A stretch of DNA of 64,000 nt from contig BCKK01000007.1 of assembly GCA_001600615.1 (NCBI GenBank), positions 402,431-466,430 of the forward strand. Reading direction: 5' to 3'. The notes under the pieces are model-generated. The model was not told where the DNA came from. It saw only the letters and a program-made list of their open reading frames with translations, and did no database searches. Shown here piece after piece: positions 1 through 14,150 of the stretch (within the stretch, counting starts at the first letter, position 1; every line of letters starts with the position of its first letter). Position numbers and translations under genes: made by a program. Origin of the DNA: Dioszegia crocea (taxonomy: Eukaryota > Basidiomycota > Tremellomycetes > Tremellales > Bulleribasidiaceae).

Positions 1-1058
1 CTCCTTCCTCTGACGATTATACCCCCATTTCCATCCTCGACATTATGATCTTGCTTTGCTCTGACGTCCTCCGAATCTGAGCCACAACATTTTCATCGGC
101 TCGTTGGGAGGAGCCAAAGATTCCGTTCTTGATTTTACCGAGACAGTTGTGATCGGCGGGAATGTACATGCGGGGAGAAGTTGTCAGGGGTATGGAGTAG
201 GGTGTGGTGCTTGGGGGAAGAGGGAAAGGGAGAGAAGTCCCTTATGTCGTCACACTCCTTGTTCAGCAGGACATTGAATCTTCGCACATTTTCACCGCCC
301 TGATGACTGGCTCCATGTTGAACATCACCGTCAACCCTGCGGCCAAGGCCACAAGCGGGACACCACCTCCGCCTTTCGACTCTATCGCCCGGTACCTCCT
401 TCTCCGAGAACTGAGCCCCAATGGTTCCAACCGCGGGTCGACAACCATCCGAATGCTCGATCCGGTTCGCAGTGGCTATACGGACCAGACTACCGCCAGA
501 TGGTATGAGCGAGGGCTTGTGCGGTGAATGAGCGATAGTCGCAGTAATCACACCCGGCAGGGGGTTGATCGCAACGGAGACCGGCTGTTACAGGGACTAG
601 TGACAGGGTCCCGGGTGACTGCGCGGCAATGTAGAATCCACGGTATGGAGCCGTGGTATTGCCAAGGTACGTGCATAGTGTGCTCTATTGGCTGACTCTG
701 TAGATATGGACCTTCTCCTCCTCACGTCGACCGTTCGGACACCACTCGGCGACATCAGGCTCAGCTCTGCAATGCTGAAGTGTCCCGGATGTAAGAAGGG
801 GGACGTGGGCGGGGTGACATCGGCAGACGGCACGAATGCTGTGAAAGCTCGGGATCACTGTGGCCCGGTCCTGGCCTTCGACAGCTTCCCTCGCCCGGGC
901 CGACTTCAAGCGATACGTCGAGGACCCTGCAAGGACTTGAGGGCTGAAATGGTCATATTGAGGGGTCTTATTGTTGACCGGACAAGGTGAGTCTACACTA
1001 TAGTATACGAATTGCAAAGCTAACAGCAAGCGTCCCTTCCCTCTTCGGGCCTTTGACA
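1..1058. other. Region without a resolvable gene
   Basis: No convincing gene was resolved here. Two stretches on the plus strand look like introns of the local type (666-703 and 987-1028, GTACGT/GTGAGT donors with CTGAC/CTAAC before the acceptor), but the exons they would join contain stops in the frames that fit. It may be a decayed plus-strand gene or the end of one that starts before the window. Confidence 0.3.
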
Positions 1059-1833
1059 TCATCCGATCTCTCTGCCGTAGCGGACGCTCCTACTGGTATC
1101 GCTTTCCAGCAAGAAGCCTACGCTGCGGGGGAAGCGGCGTTCAGCACGATGGGTCGATGGGAAGAGCGAGGCAGAGGTAGGCACGGCCGGCAAGGGACCG
1201 TTTGGAGCAGGATTGGGATGACCCCAGTTTTTAGAGACAACACTGGGTTCCAGCGGGTAGCCCTCGGTAGGACCAAGCTGCTGGAGATCACCCAGATCGA
1301 GCGTTGACTCGGGGGAAGGTGGCACAGGCGAGTGCAGGAAAGGAGGAGGAGGAGGAAGGATATGGACGGGATGAGCGTACGACGCTGGCGAAGGCGGAAT
1401 GGGCGTAGATACGGGCAAGGATGAGCCTGATGCCAGCTGAGGTTCCGACTGGGTAGCAGGAAGACATTTGAAAACCTGAAAAAACTCCCATTTTTCCTGT
1501 ATCTCCTTGGTCCACCATGGGAGAGATTGAGGGTTAAAGGGGAGGATACGAGGAAGAGAAGGAAAGGGATGGCCGCCAAGCTGATGGTGCAATGGGTTGA
1601 AGAGGGTGTTATGAGTAATGTGTATGTCTAGCCCCTGTTTCAAGGTGGCAGAATTTAGCGCTTGTTGGTACAGGGGAAGGTGAGGGTTCGGCCCATTTGG
1701 CAAAGGCGAGGAGAAGGTGGCGGCGGGGCCTCGGTGCTTCTGTTCGCGCGCTCGACCTATGTTGCGCGGCGGAGACTGAGTGTTCTCGTCGTGTGTAGAG
1801 TGGGAGACAAGATGTGTTGGAGAATTCGATGAG
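1059..1833 (-). CDS. Hypothetical Pro/Ser-rich protein exon
   Basis: An open frame of about 775 nt on the minus strand, closed by a stop at 1059-1061. The upper end is open to an in-frame TAG near 1834, next to a possible acceptor, so this is probably an internal or last exon rather than a gene starting at an ATG. The N-terminal half is of ordinary composition and includes a W-W-T-K-E segment; the C-terminal half is low-complexity and proline-rich (runs of P, P-S-P and P-P-F). No known domain was recognised. A spurious open frame in GC-rich DNA is possible, but the length and the change in composition favour real coding. Confidence 0.35.
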
Positions 1834-2919
1834 GTCTATGGGTTCAACAATGAGCACACATGACGTGAGTCCTTGAGTCAGCCGTCAGTCTACGCTGACA
1901 AATAGCGGCTAATGATGCTCGTACATAAACCGAAGCCCGAGGATAAAAAAGGTGACGCAGGCGGAATGTATGAGTGACTGGGCTCTGCTATCGAATTTAG
2001 CGCCCATGATTCGCCTCAGCGCTATGGCCAATGAGAGAACCACGGAATCTCGCCAATTATCCACCTAAGGCAGTAGGAGCTGCAAGTCTGAGTCGTGTGG
2101 ATTTGTGAAAATGGGTTGAAACAAGACATCCGTCCGCCTAATCAGAGTTGGATGAAGCGAGATCCTTGGCGTTTTCACCGCGTCTCAAGTTTGAGTAGTT
2201 GGACAGATCTCTCACTGAGCCTTTCTGTCGAGCGAGCAAGGTATGAGTGACATTCGCAGTAACATGGTCACGCAGACTGCCTTGCAGCGTTAGATATGAA
2301 AGACACATGGGAATTTGTTTGTATTATAGCGCGATACATCCCTACGCTTAGGTCAGAAGGACTTAGTAAGGCAGTGTCACGTAGGAAACCAGGATCTGAT
2401 GCCCATTCTGAAACTTGAAGCCCACACTCATACCATACCCGACCCTGAGCAAGTATAGTATCCGTTTTCCCCCGTCACGTCCACTTTATGATATCCCCTC
2501 AAGATCCCAGATTTCCTGCCTCCAATTCGCTCACTGGTCCTTTCCGCCCCCGACGTCGTCTACCGCCTTTTCCACCTCCTCGGACTGGGAGACGTTTCCC
2601 TTTGGATCGCCCGTCTGGATGACATCGGAGATCGAGCACATCTCTTGTGCTTGTCGGATGCAGCGAGCGGATGCGGCAGTTGAAGTAAAGATGAGGAGAT
2701 CGGGTCTATCACACTGCTAGCACCAATAGTATGGTGTCTAGAGTAGTTCGTGACCTTACTAATGGAAGGAAAGCGAACATAGAGGAGAGTAGAGGAGGCT
2801 GCTGCTGCGGTGGGCCTTCATAAATGTAGGGACCGAATATGACTCCTCGCGCCACCGGGTTAGTCGCGACTTGTCATCGTTCGCCGTCATGTTATACATT
2901 CCTCATACCTCGCATCAAG
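1834..2919. other. Intergenic stretch before RPT1
   Basis: About 1.1 kb without a supported gene. A short open frame on each strand at 2415-2720 has no recognisable domain and no matching introns. The last 150 bases presumably hold the RPT1 promoter; no TATA-like or other element stands out. Confidence 0.4.
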
Positions 2920-5073
<2,154 letters not shown>

Positions 5074-5216
5074 GCTCCGCGAGAGATGTATGACATATCA
5101 ACGATTCCTGTGTGATTGTGAGAGATAAGTACGAGTAAGATACAGGTAGGGAACATTACATATGAGAGCAGAGAGTGTGTCGGGGCTTGATGGGAAATGC
5201 GTATAGGAAGAATTCT

Positions 5217-5487
5217 ATAACGCCGTAAATGTCCGGAAGATACTGGCTTAGTGGTCCCTCCTTCTTAATCATTCGGGATTTTGCGGAGTTATACGTCGAC
5301 CGTTGGAACTGTTTCGGAGGTAAAAGGTTACCTTAGTGGTACAGCATGTCACTAAGGGAGAGGCGAAAGATCCGGAAATTTGCGGCGTTATCGAATTGGT
5401 CCCTGAAATTATAACGCCGTAAATTCCCGGAACATACTGGCTTAGTGGTAGCCCAAAGCTGAAAGACCCGGAGATTTACGGCGTTAT
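5217..5487. repeat. Cluster of alternating palindromic repeats (MITE-like)
   Basis: A motif of about 20 bp beginning ATAACGCCGTAAAT and ending in TCCGG or CCCGG occurs forward at 5217-5236 and 5411-5430 and inverted at 5372-5391 and 5467-5487, with a weaker inverted copy near 5275-5293. A second motif, CTGGCTTAGTGGT, follows both forward copies (about 5243 and 5437), and a related CCTTAGTGGT lies near 5331. The outer pair would form terminal inverted repeats of a 271-bp element; the inner pair suggests nested or tandem insertions. No coding potential. It lies just downstream of RPT1. Confidence 0.7.
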
Positions 5488-6221
5488 GGAATTTGCGACG
5501 GCTGGTATTTTGGATCTCATTTGGGCCGAGTAGTCTGCGCATAGAAGAAAGATTTATCGATCACGATGCATGATGTTGTGGTCTGTTGTGATAATAGCTG
5601 CGAGGCGGAGTAGGTGGGAATAACGGAGGTAATGGAACACTGAGGATGTGATGAATGTTGCGTGTGAACAGTAACAAAGGATAAGGAGGAACTTAACATT
5701 GGGATGATCTTAACCAGTACAGATATAATGTCTGCTATGATTAGAAGGATGTAAGATGTAGGCGTCGGAAAGCATGAGTGTATATGAGGTCATAATTCTG
5801 TAGAGAGAGGTACTGTGTAGGTGCACAGAGAGATGGTATGGCAGATCAGCGTGGCGCCTGGGAGAATTGATGTTGTGTGAGGAAGGAGAGTGTGAAGTAT
5901 ACATGAGTAAAGAATGTGGATGTGAGAATGGGAGTATGTATGAAAGGCTGAGAGGAAGATCTAAGCAAGGCAAAGGGGGGACGAGGGAGGAGCTCAGGAG
6001 AGGGAGGAGAAGGTGGAGAGAGAAAGGGGGAGGAGAGAGGAGAGGAAGATGGAGTGAGTAGAGAGGCAGGAGAGGAAGATGATGTGGGAGAGGTGTAGTG
6101 GGGTAGTGGGTAGAGAGGGGAAGGGAGAGGGCAGGGAGGAAAGTGGAGGGGGAAGGGTGGGGGGAGTGGGGGAAAGAAAGAGGGAAGGAAACAGATGGGA
6201 TGGGGGAGGGGAAAAGAAAGC
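5488..6221. other. Intergenic stretch with a purine-rich tract
   Basis: No gene is supported. From about 5860 to 6220 the plus strand is almost all purines (G/A blocks such as GGGAGGGG and GGAGAG), leading directly into the tRNA-Leu gene. The long open frame opposite (5710-6261, Leu/Ser/Pro/His-only) is a product of this composition, not a gene. A similar tract sits about 12 kb away at 18,780-19,010. Confidence 0.6.
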
Positions 6222-6312
6222 GGTGAAGTGGCCGAGTGGTTAAGGCGACAGCTTCAGGCACCGTGCTTATTGCTGCTCCTCCGGGGCGCGAGTTCGAATC
6301 TCGTCTTCATCA
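6222..6312 (+). tRNA. tRNA-Leu (CAG anticodon), intron-containing
   Basis: A type II tRNA folds with acceptor GGTGAAG (6222-6228) pairing CTTCATC (6305-6311), discriminator A at 6312, D-arm GCC/GGC, and T-arm GCGAG-TTCGAAT-CTCGT. The anticodon stem is ACAGC/GCTGC with one mismatch at the outer pair. The loop TTCAGG gives anticodon CAG, followed by an intron of about 12 nt after position 37. The long variable arm and the A discriminator point to leucine rather than serine. It decodes CUG. Confidence 0.8.
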
Positions 6313-7053
6313 GAAGCTACGTTTTGAAAGGTACGATTTATGGGGTTTGCCCCAAGACATACTTTTTGGCTCTGGACTCGACGTTTCTGATCGCACGCAT
6401 GCAGTTCCCGGGTTCATTTTTCTTCAGCTAGGATGGGATGATCAATGGGAATGAGATGGCCCTTTCGATTCCACGGCCCGCCATGCTCATTCGACGGGAA
6501 TCCAGCTTTCCGTAATTGGGTGCGCGAGGAGTAAAGAAATGGGCAATGTCACGTGACGAGTCTGAAACTCGGCGGGTTTCGCCACCTCGCCGTCCCTCCT
6601 CCGCCGCTTATGCCGGCCCTCCTTTGGGCCACATCCTGCTGGCTATACAGTGGGCTTGCAGGAGCTCAATGGTTCCATCTGTGCATGCTCGATACAGTGG
6701 GAAAGTCTTTTCCAAGAACCTCGATCCTAGAAATTTGTAATACTATCGCCTGTATCTCCCACATCGGGAGCTCGAGCCAACAATTTCGCATTCACTTTAT
6801 GCATATGTGGATACCCCTGACCAGCAGAGAACAGATGAGGGATAAAAGCTATAATAAGGCATACGGAGGAGATGTATTATACGGATATTCAGGTTCTGGT
6901 CGGAGAGAGAGGTACGGAAAGGAGGACTTACTACGGCAAGAGACGGTGAGCAAAACGGGATTGTCAGAGACGATGAATGGAAGCAGGAGGGGTGACAATA
7001 GAGCTCGAGTCTCAATCCCTGGCCTCTCCGCCTGAAATCCGACCCACTCCTCA
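6313..7053. other. Intergenic stretch after tRNA-Leu
   Basis: No gene is supported. Short T runs near 6360 and 6415 could terminate Pol III transcription. The plus-strand open frame at 6553-7035 has no domain, no introns of the local type and an atypical composition, so it is not called. Confidence 0.4.
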
Positions 7054-7512
7054 TCATTCTTCATCCAACTCGTAATACTCCTCGTCCGACTCCGGCAGGT
7101 CAACATTCTCAATCATGGATTTCGCTGTCCCAAGAGCGACGCGTGCACCCGCAGAATTCGTAGGCGAGTCGTGAGTATTGAACCGATACTCCGTGATGCG
7201 AGTTTTAGGACCTCCGGCTTATTTCGAGGTCGTTCGCCAAGCAGTCGAATTTCGCCATCTGATCCTCCAGCCGCCGATGACACAAAGTACTCGGGTCGAA
7301 AGCAGCGCGTACCTTGTCCTGCCTTGGCATCGATACTCCTCGTTTGGTGGCTTTTGGTGGTCTTTGCGTTTGCGAGCGTGCTTGGCGGCCTTGCGGGTGA
7401 CTTTCCCTTCTGCGCCTCCCATCTCCTTTCCCTCACCCGCCTTAGCTCCTTCTGGCTCGCCATTGGTTGCCTGGCGTTCGACTCCCTTTTCTCTCGCCAC
7501 CGCCGGTCCCAT
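7054..7512 (-). CDS. Hypothetical basic protein with acidic C-terminus (model unresolved)
   Basis: Two coding-looking pieces lie on the minus strand. The upper one (starting 7512) is lysine/arginine-rich with K-A-A-K-H-A-R-K-R-K. The lower one reads R-I-T-E-Y-R-F-N and ends in an acidic tail with S-D-E-E-Y-Y-E-L-D-E-E at the stop 7054-7056. They are in different frames. A donor GTACGC near 7310 fits, but no acceptor restores phase cleanly, so either an intron boundary is missed or there is a frameshift. No known family was recognised; the tail resembles many nucleolar or ribosome-biogenesis proteins, which is only suggestive. Confidence 0.35.
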
Positions 7513-8427
7513 TCGGGCTCATGAGCCCGACATAGCTTGGGGGCGTGATGGTTGGAGGCGGAAAGTACTTCTGACTGGAGTGTCCCTAGCTGTTGGTATG
7601 ATGGGAGAGGGCTTTATTGAGTAGGAAGAGATGTGAGCGAGTGAGCTGATGGCCGATGGGATCGTGGGGCGATGAGGTACGGGGGTTGATCAAAGTTGAT
7701 GATGGGGAGGGTAGGATGATTTCGCTGTGGTCGAACTTTACAGTCAGCTGAAGGTACTGGGAAACGGGCTGAAAAGGCGTACATACTCGAGGACTGGTCT
7801 AAAGCGATCGATCTAGTGACTGTGGGAGCTCAGGTGTAGCTCAGTAGGAGTAGGGCGGTACGGTACGAGCGAGGCGGAGGCTCAAGGAGGGGTCCGACCG
7901 CGATTTCGATGCTGGAAAGTCAGCTCGCCATCTTGAAATGTTCTGGACGCGCGACTCTTACGTCTTGCCTGCAATGATCCAGTATCGAGTCCTGGCCCCG
8001 GGGTGTGTGGGATTGGACACATCGATCACTCTGCTGATGGAGAGGGAGGGGGAACTGTGCAGCAGCTTGGCAGCTTTTGCGTGAGGTGGGTCTCGCTTAA
8101 CTCGCCTAGTGTTGTTTTCACTTTCGGCCGACAGCGGCCGACGTACCACACCAGCCTCACCCTCCTTTGACTCAGCCATCCATCACCCCCACTCAGTGCT
8201 CACCTTCAAACCATGCAGACACGCTCCAGCAGAAGTGGGGAGAGGCCTCACTGCCGTGTGTGGACCTCTAGGCGCCCTCTACTGCCCCGTTATGATGCGG
8301 GCCAGCTTTTCGCTCGACGAGCCTCTGGGTTTTCACCCTTGCTTGATGAATCACCTTCGCCCATTAGTCCTTACTGCCTATCAACGACAAACTCACACAG
8401 CTCTCGGCTCATACGTACTTCCTCAGT
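7513..8427. other. Stretch without a supported gene
   Basis: Open frames on both strands here (for example 7958-8179 minus and 8109-8540 plus) are short, overlap each other and show no domain or consistent intron pattern. It may contain the promoter and 5' leader of the plus-strand gene starting at about 8428. Confidence 0.35.
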
Positions 8428-10149
8428 ATGGTACCCATACTAAATCAGGCTGTCACCCAACAAAATCTTCACCCAAAACACCCCGGCCGGCACCTCCCAA
8501 ACCGGGCCATCATCCAAATCAATGTCAATGGCACGTATAACGTCGGAAGCGAGGGGCGATCGACCAGTGGCGGAGGCAGAAAAGTCTGGAGGGGCATCAA
8601 TTATCGAGCGGTCTACAAGATCGGCAGGCAGGACTGGCTGCATCACGACGAGAATGCGCAGAAACTTGGTTTCAGGGCGATATTCCCGTCGTTCCAAGAC
8701 TGGAGCAACATCCAGAGAGAGGCACAAAAGCCAGCAGCTCTGTGCAATCAAGGTAATAAAACTCATTTGCTACACACGGACGTGTAAGTCCTCCTGTGAG
8801 GTTCGGCGGACTGCTGGTCACTGACGACTATAGACATCCATTCATCAAATGCACATGGGGCTGTACCGAGAATGATTTTGCCGTCATTGATGACTACCGC
8901 CTTCTCGATCCTCAACCTGCAGACGGAAGTGTCACGATCGAAGTGACGAATTGCGCCATGTGTAAACGCTCGCGGAAAATGACGTGCGAAGCCAAGGGAC
9001 ACCTCATCAACATCACCCCTCAAGGTGCCATCACCGTAACCGCGCCTGATGGCAATGCTCTCCCTTATGCGCCACTTGTCCTTGTGAGTATATCGAAGAT
9101 GCACTACTGATGAACAGACGGACCATCCTCGGATGGCTCCATTCATTCTTCCCCTCGATCACTCCGTCGCCTGGACCCCACCCTCCTTCCCCAACGCCCT
9201 TAACCCTAATCCTCTCCCTACTCAACAAGCTGTCCGTAGTCGAACTCGTAATCCCGCCCGGCCCCCCTCGTCATCAGACTCAGCCGACTCATCAAGATCG
9301 TCTTCTCCTACATCCCCGCATTTTTCCTACCTCGGACAGGGTCAAAGGCAGACCCGTGGAATGGCAAGGGCAGTCAAGGCCACTGTAAGCGTGGAGGTGC
9401 CTGTTCAGCGAGGGAGGGGAATGGTGTCGTATCTGGAGAGTGACTCTGCATCAGATGCAGGTGTGGAAAACCCGGTCCGACAAAGGGAGGGTGTTTTGGC
9501 GTATCTCGACAGCGATTCTGGATGTGAGAGCGGCAAGGAGCCTGAGCGGAGGGAGGGTTTGATGCAGGGGCTGAAGGAGGAGGGTTCGATACAGGAGCAA
9601 GAACGGGAGCAGGGATGCAGGGATTGATGGAGCCAATGGATGATGAGTCAGAGACCGGAGTAGCCGAAGAGGCGGAACCTGCGGGACGGTCGAATGGATT
9701 GGTGTCTTATCTGGATAGTGATTCTGATGATACTGGTTTTGACGGTATCGACGAGATTAAGAGTGAGTTTAAGGTGTTGAACCAGCTGATGGTAGTCAAT
9801 AGGAGTCACCGCCAGACATCATCACCCGTTGAGCTGTCGAGTAAAGCCGATATCGCTCGACTCAAGCGGAAAGAGGGTGAGTCTTGCCTTAGAACTCGCC
9901 GAGTCTCGCTGATCGTAGCCTTTGATATATCGCGCGTTAGAGCGGTCTCATCGCCATCGTCCAAGCTGAACAATTCTGCCGGCGCTAAGAAGCAAGATCA
10001 GGCTGGAACCGGTAAGTCATCCCCTTAATCCTCAGTCTTTCACGTGCTGACTTTCAGTAGAGGCTCATATCCCAATCCCGACGCCCACTGGCTCCAAAGC
10101 TACGTTGATAGCGTCAATCGCTAGGAGGAGCGATGTGCTGATACGATGA
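8428..10149 (+). CDS. Hypothetical Cys-containing protein with YLxSDS repeats (frameshifted)
   Basis: Six exons on the plus strand: 8428-8783, 8834-9083, 9118-9762, 9796-9876, 9919-10011, 10058-10149. Exon 2 has a possible metal-binding pattern (C-T-W-G-C, later C-A-M-C-K and C-E-A-K). Exon 3 encodes three copies of a Y-L-[ED]-S-D-S motif, each preceded by a short hydrophobic stretch (around 9428, 9500 and 9707), in a Gly/Glu-rich context. All exon junctions keep phase except inside exon 3, where the frame shifts once between about 9545 and 9627, a GAGGG-rich tract. Before that point one frame is clearly coding and after it another (F-D-A-G-A-E-G-G-G-F-D-T-G). This is a real indel, an assembly error, or a missed tiny intron. 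The start ATG is tentative. No family recognised. Confidence 0.5.
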
Positions 10150-10819
10150 TGGGCATAGGGGCCCGGGGGATATAGGAGGTGGAGGCGAGTAGTAATGGTT
10201 GCGTGAATGAGACCTTGGATGAAGCAGAAGAGGAGTAGGGGTATATTCGAGGCACGAGCTCATGAAGATTCCGATGTCACTCATGTCACCGGTTGAAGAG
10301 TGCCTTGATGAGCTTCTAATCACCTCACAGCTCCGCTTAACCTAACGGAAAGCCTTAGACGGAAATCGGATTTGGACGGATCCGAGGGTAGACCTTGATA
10401 CGTGTCGAAACCGCCAAGGATGAAATGCCTGATCACCACTCGTGAGTTTCCGCATGGTCTTAGCTGCAGTGATGAATGAACGAGAGCTGATATCCAAAGT
10501 TTCGACATCTACGTGATACATGTCAGCTGCCGCACTTATACATTCATACAGCTGCAACTTTACAAAGGTCAAAGCACGCCAGCTTGGTCCCAACCCCGCC
10601 GATCCGCTCAACGTCAAGGGCCGTCAGCAGGTCAGAGGTGACCTCGCGTACTAGAGCTTGCTATCTACCCGACAGAGAGGGCCGACAGGGTGAAACGTAA
10701 GCTGTCCAGCATTCTCAATCAATGGCTATGAAGCTGAGTTTTCAGGCTCGTACCGAAGAGGGCCGAACCGAGCGCCACCAAACCCCGCCCGCTCCCACTC
10801 GGCCCCCCAACCATCCCTC
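10150..10819. other. Intergenic stretch
   Basis: No gene supported. Minus-strand open frames at 10320-10617 are short and lack domains. Confidence 0.35.
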
Positions 10820-13052
10820 TTGGCCCACACAGAACATTCTTCGAACTTCGCCCACCCCACTCCTTCCACCCACTCCGCCGCCGGATCGTCTGGCAAATGG
10901 GCGAGGGCCATGTACAGGTCCAGCTTCCAATCAGGGGCACTACAGGAGACTAATCTCGGGCACTCATCCCTCTCTGACCGCCTTCGACTCTCCCCTACCT
11001 TCCTATCGGCACCTTCTAGCTCTGCGGTCGACGCGGTGTGCAACGATCACCTCCGGAAACTAGCGGCAGACACCCTCCGGGTTTACGCCGATAACCCCTC
11101 GGCAAAAACCCCCCTTACGGGCCGAAGAGGTGCGGTCATATTTGATCGCCCTCCGCGGTAAGATGCCTGATGCTATCGATCAGAAGGGCTTGGGGTATCA
11201 CATCGAGGACGACATGGTCAAATACACCGAGACGAGCGCTGAGCCAAATGTGGAAAGTGGTGGGGAGAATGAAGCGATGAAGGGCATCATCGACCAGGAG
11301 GAGGCAGAGGCGAGCAAAGCGGCGGCTGGGGACATTGCCGACTTGAAGGAGGCAGAGGAGGAGGATATGGAGCTGGATGTAGGATGTCAAGTTCTAGCTT
11401 CAGAAGTGAGTCGGTTGTTGTGCGGAAAATCAATCGATGACGGGAAATTGGACGATGGCGGGAGATCATCGATGCTTGCAGCCAAAGCTTTAGCTGATCC
11501 TCAGATCGTCATCATCTATCGAGCCAGCGTCACTTTCCGCCTCGAACATAGCGTGACTGCTCTTGGCGCGAAGAGATCCCCTACTCGGATCAAACAGCTT
11601 GACGAGCTCATCCAACTTCGCGATAGGATGAGCTCCGAAGGTCTACTCGGTATATCCGGTCTGTCTCCTCACTACCATCGACCCTCGACTCGGCGGGCAC
11701 CAAGAAACGGTTCTTGGACGTCGACGAAGGCGCAAATTCCTTTCGCTCCGTATCCGCCATCGAGAATCACGTCACCCGCGGCTTTGACGACGATGAGAAC
11801 GAGCGGTACGCCATCTCACACTTTGGCAAATATGCCACGCCGGGCTTTGTGAGGAAGTCAATCGTCATTGGACGTCGGTGATATCCATCTCCGACTGCTT
11901 CAAGAAGCTCGTCGACCAAACCTACATGGAGAAGAGGGAGACAAACACATTATACCGGTTGTGGCCGTGTACGGCGTGCGGTCAGAGCGCAATCACCGAC
12001 GAAAACGGGAAGACCTGCCCAATGCGCGACGATGACAATGACGATACGGGGTCCAGGGCCAACCCCGCACCGGAACTATCGGTCGATTCGATACGCTCAT
12101 CAGCTTGCTGAGGAGCAGCACGTCCAGCGACTCGTTCCTGACCTCGACGCCCTTTTACTATCACTCGATTTGACGAGGATGCGCAGCAATCCCATCATCA
12201 GCGGAAACCTCAACCTGATTGGGGATCTCCCTTTCGTTGATTGTCACCGCCGAGACAATAAAGGCCTCCTCTACGTCGACGGTATCCGACTTCCGGTCGA
12301 GACGCCAGATATCATCGGGTATATCGATGTATCTAAGAATCATCCGCGAGTGCTTCTGGCCGCAGCTGGGCACCAGCTGCTGGCTATCTCACCCGGTATC
12401 GACGGAAATAACGCACTCCTGCCCCGTCCAGTCAATCCTCTCGCCCTATCCACACCTCTGTCGTCAGGCTCGGCTCTCCCCCCTCTCATCAAGGGCTTAA
12501 AGCTGAAGAATACCATCTTGCAGCTTGAATGTCGGTCCGAAATGCCCTGCTGGTGGGATGGTCTTCAAAGCTCAGTCGAGAAGCATCATCAGCACAAGTG
12601 CGAGACAAATGTGGCTGAAGCGGAAAGGTTGGCGGCAGTGGAGGGTTACGTGGTCACCAAAACAACAGTAGGTCTGCCAGGATTGAGTAAGCTGTAGATG
12701 CTGACTGTTTAGGCCAAATGTACTCACCAATTTCCCGAAGTCGGTGAAGCAAAGCTCAGAGCCCTAAAACCCCAAGCAAAGCCCGAAGATAGACGGGACG
12801 CCTCTCGACCAAAACGCTGGACCATCCGCTCCGTCATCCCCAAACGCAAACCCCCACGGGCAAGGTCGGCTACCTCACCATAGCCGATGCTTGCAAGTGG
12901 TACAGTTTGTCAATTACCCCACAATCCCAAGCCGTCCACATCGACATCAGCCTCGCCGAGGTATACATCGCTGATTCAGGCAGCGGGAAGGGACAATGCA
13001 CTCAGAATGGCGATCTGGCAGGAGGGACGAGCGGTGTAGCCCGAACAATGTA
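10820..13052 (+). pseudogene. Family G member 1, degenerate
   Basis: Plus-strand coding pieces match the minus-strand family member at 16.9-18.3 kb: P-T-F-L-S-A near the start, an N-D-x-L-R-x-x-x-x-D-T-[LI]-R-[VI] helix, an acidic segment with E-D-[MV]-E-L-D, an intron after a T-E-V or A-S-E end, then V-[TA]-F-R-L-E-H. At about 11,105 the frame shifts inside an AAAAACCCCCC run, and several further frame changes follow between 11,660 and 11,900. A later open segment (about 12,032-12,697) and a spliced basic tail (about 12,712-12,880) probably belong to the same gene. Function unknown; no domain recognised. The many frame changes make this a decayed copy or a poorly assembled region. Confidence 0.45.
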
Positions 13053-13279
13053 AATAGTCATGCTGTTTCATGTATAAAGCTTTATATCCAGCTTGCTTTA
13101 AAACTCCCTCCTCGCACGGTCGTCCGGCATCATCCAAAATCCCGGATCATGTATACAACGCCATGATCTGTAGTGTATGCCATTCTCCTATAGAAGTCTC
13201 CCAAATACACACGCTGTCTAGCTCGATTTGATTGCAACCTAATATGTACAACCCGATTCCTCATCCTCTCAAACTACTT

Positions 13280-14040
13280 CTATTCAGAATCCTCCATCTC
13301 CAAAGGATCACCCTCAGAATAACCCTCAGAATCCTCCATCACCCAACCAGGATCATCCGGCGTTCCCAGACCTCCTCCCCTTGCAGCTGTACTCGCCTCA
13401 CCCTTGCTACTACCCTCGCCGACGTCCTCCCTACCCCTTCCTGATCTCAGGCTCATTCTCCCCCCCGACTTCTCATCGACTTTCTTGAATATGCTGGGAC
13501 CGCTGAAGTCAAGTTGTGTCTGACGTGTAGAATCGTTTGGGACTGTTTTCTCGGCCTTGCTGATATTCCCCTTCTTCTCCGCCTTGGACCCCTTCTGCCC
13601 TCCCATATCCAGCTTCCCTTGCCTCCTCTGCCCAGAGTCCCATTTTAGCATACCCCTTTTTAAGGTGGTCTCCGCCGAGCCTCCCCGCTGCTCGCCTCTT
13701 CCGCCAGTGTGTACCATGTTATCCCCGCGCGTTTTGTCATTCTTGTCATAGAACGTGTCGCCAGGCCACATAAAGCAGGCCAGAGACGTTGCTTGTACTC
13801 CGCCGGTAGGTCGTTGAAGGAATGGCAGCTGCCATAGACGCGATCACTCACCCCATCAATTCTGGTATAGATCCACACCAAAATACCCATCCCCATCGGC
13901 ACGCTGCCCGACGGTGTCGGGGTTCCATCCGACCGCCTGCGATCGGTCAGCCTCCGTCTTCATACGTTCTACAAAAGCAACGTACCGCATAGTGTAGCTC
14001 GATGCGTTCACCGTCAATCAAGACTCTGGCGGCGGTCAGC
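13280..14040 (-). CDS. Hypothetical charged protein; upstream exons degraded
   Basis: The main exon (13,280 to about 13,790, minus strand) is a 164-codon or longer open frame rich in K, G, S and E, with a basic middle and an acidic end (P-L-E-M-E-D-S-E before the stop). It contains T-Q-L-D-F-S-G, faintly like a PCNA-binding motif but lacking the paired aromatics. Upstream pieces (for example L-I-D-G-E-R-I-E-L-H-Y-A, then an intron, then V-G-W-N-P-D-T-V-G) look coding, but a stop interrupts their frame before the main exon. No family recognised. Confidence 0.35.
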
Positions 14041-14150
14041 CTCGATCTGGGTGTGGGACTTGAGATCTCCCGCGACAGAAAGGTTTCTGCGCCCAACAAG
14101 GTACTGGACATACCTGCAGTTTTTCAGATGCAGCCGGGCGATCAGCACCG

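Noticed and set aside
5710..6261. Long minus-strand open frame rich in Leu, Ser, Pro and His
   Set aside because: It is the reverse of a purine tract; the composition alone removes stops, and it overlaps the tRNA gene.
10726..11043. Minus-strand frame with W-rich, protein-like sequence
   Set aside because: The opposite strand matches family G member 2 (P-T-F-L-S-A and following helix), so the plus strand is preferred.
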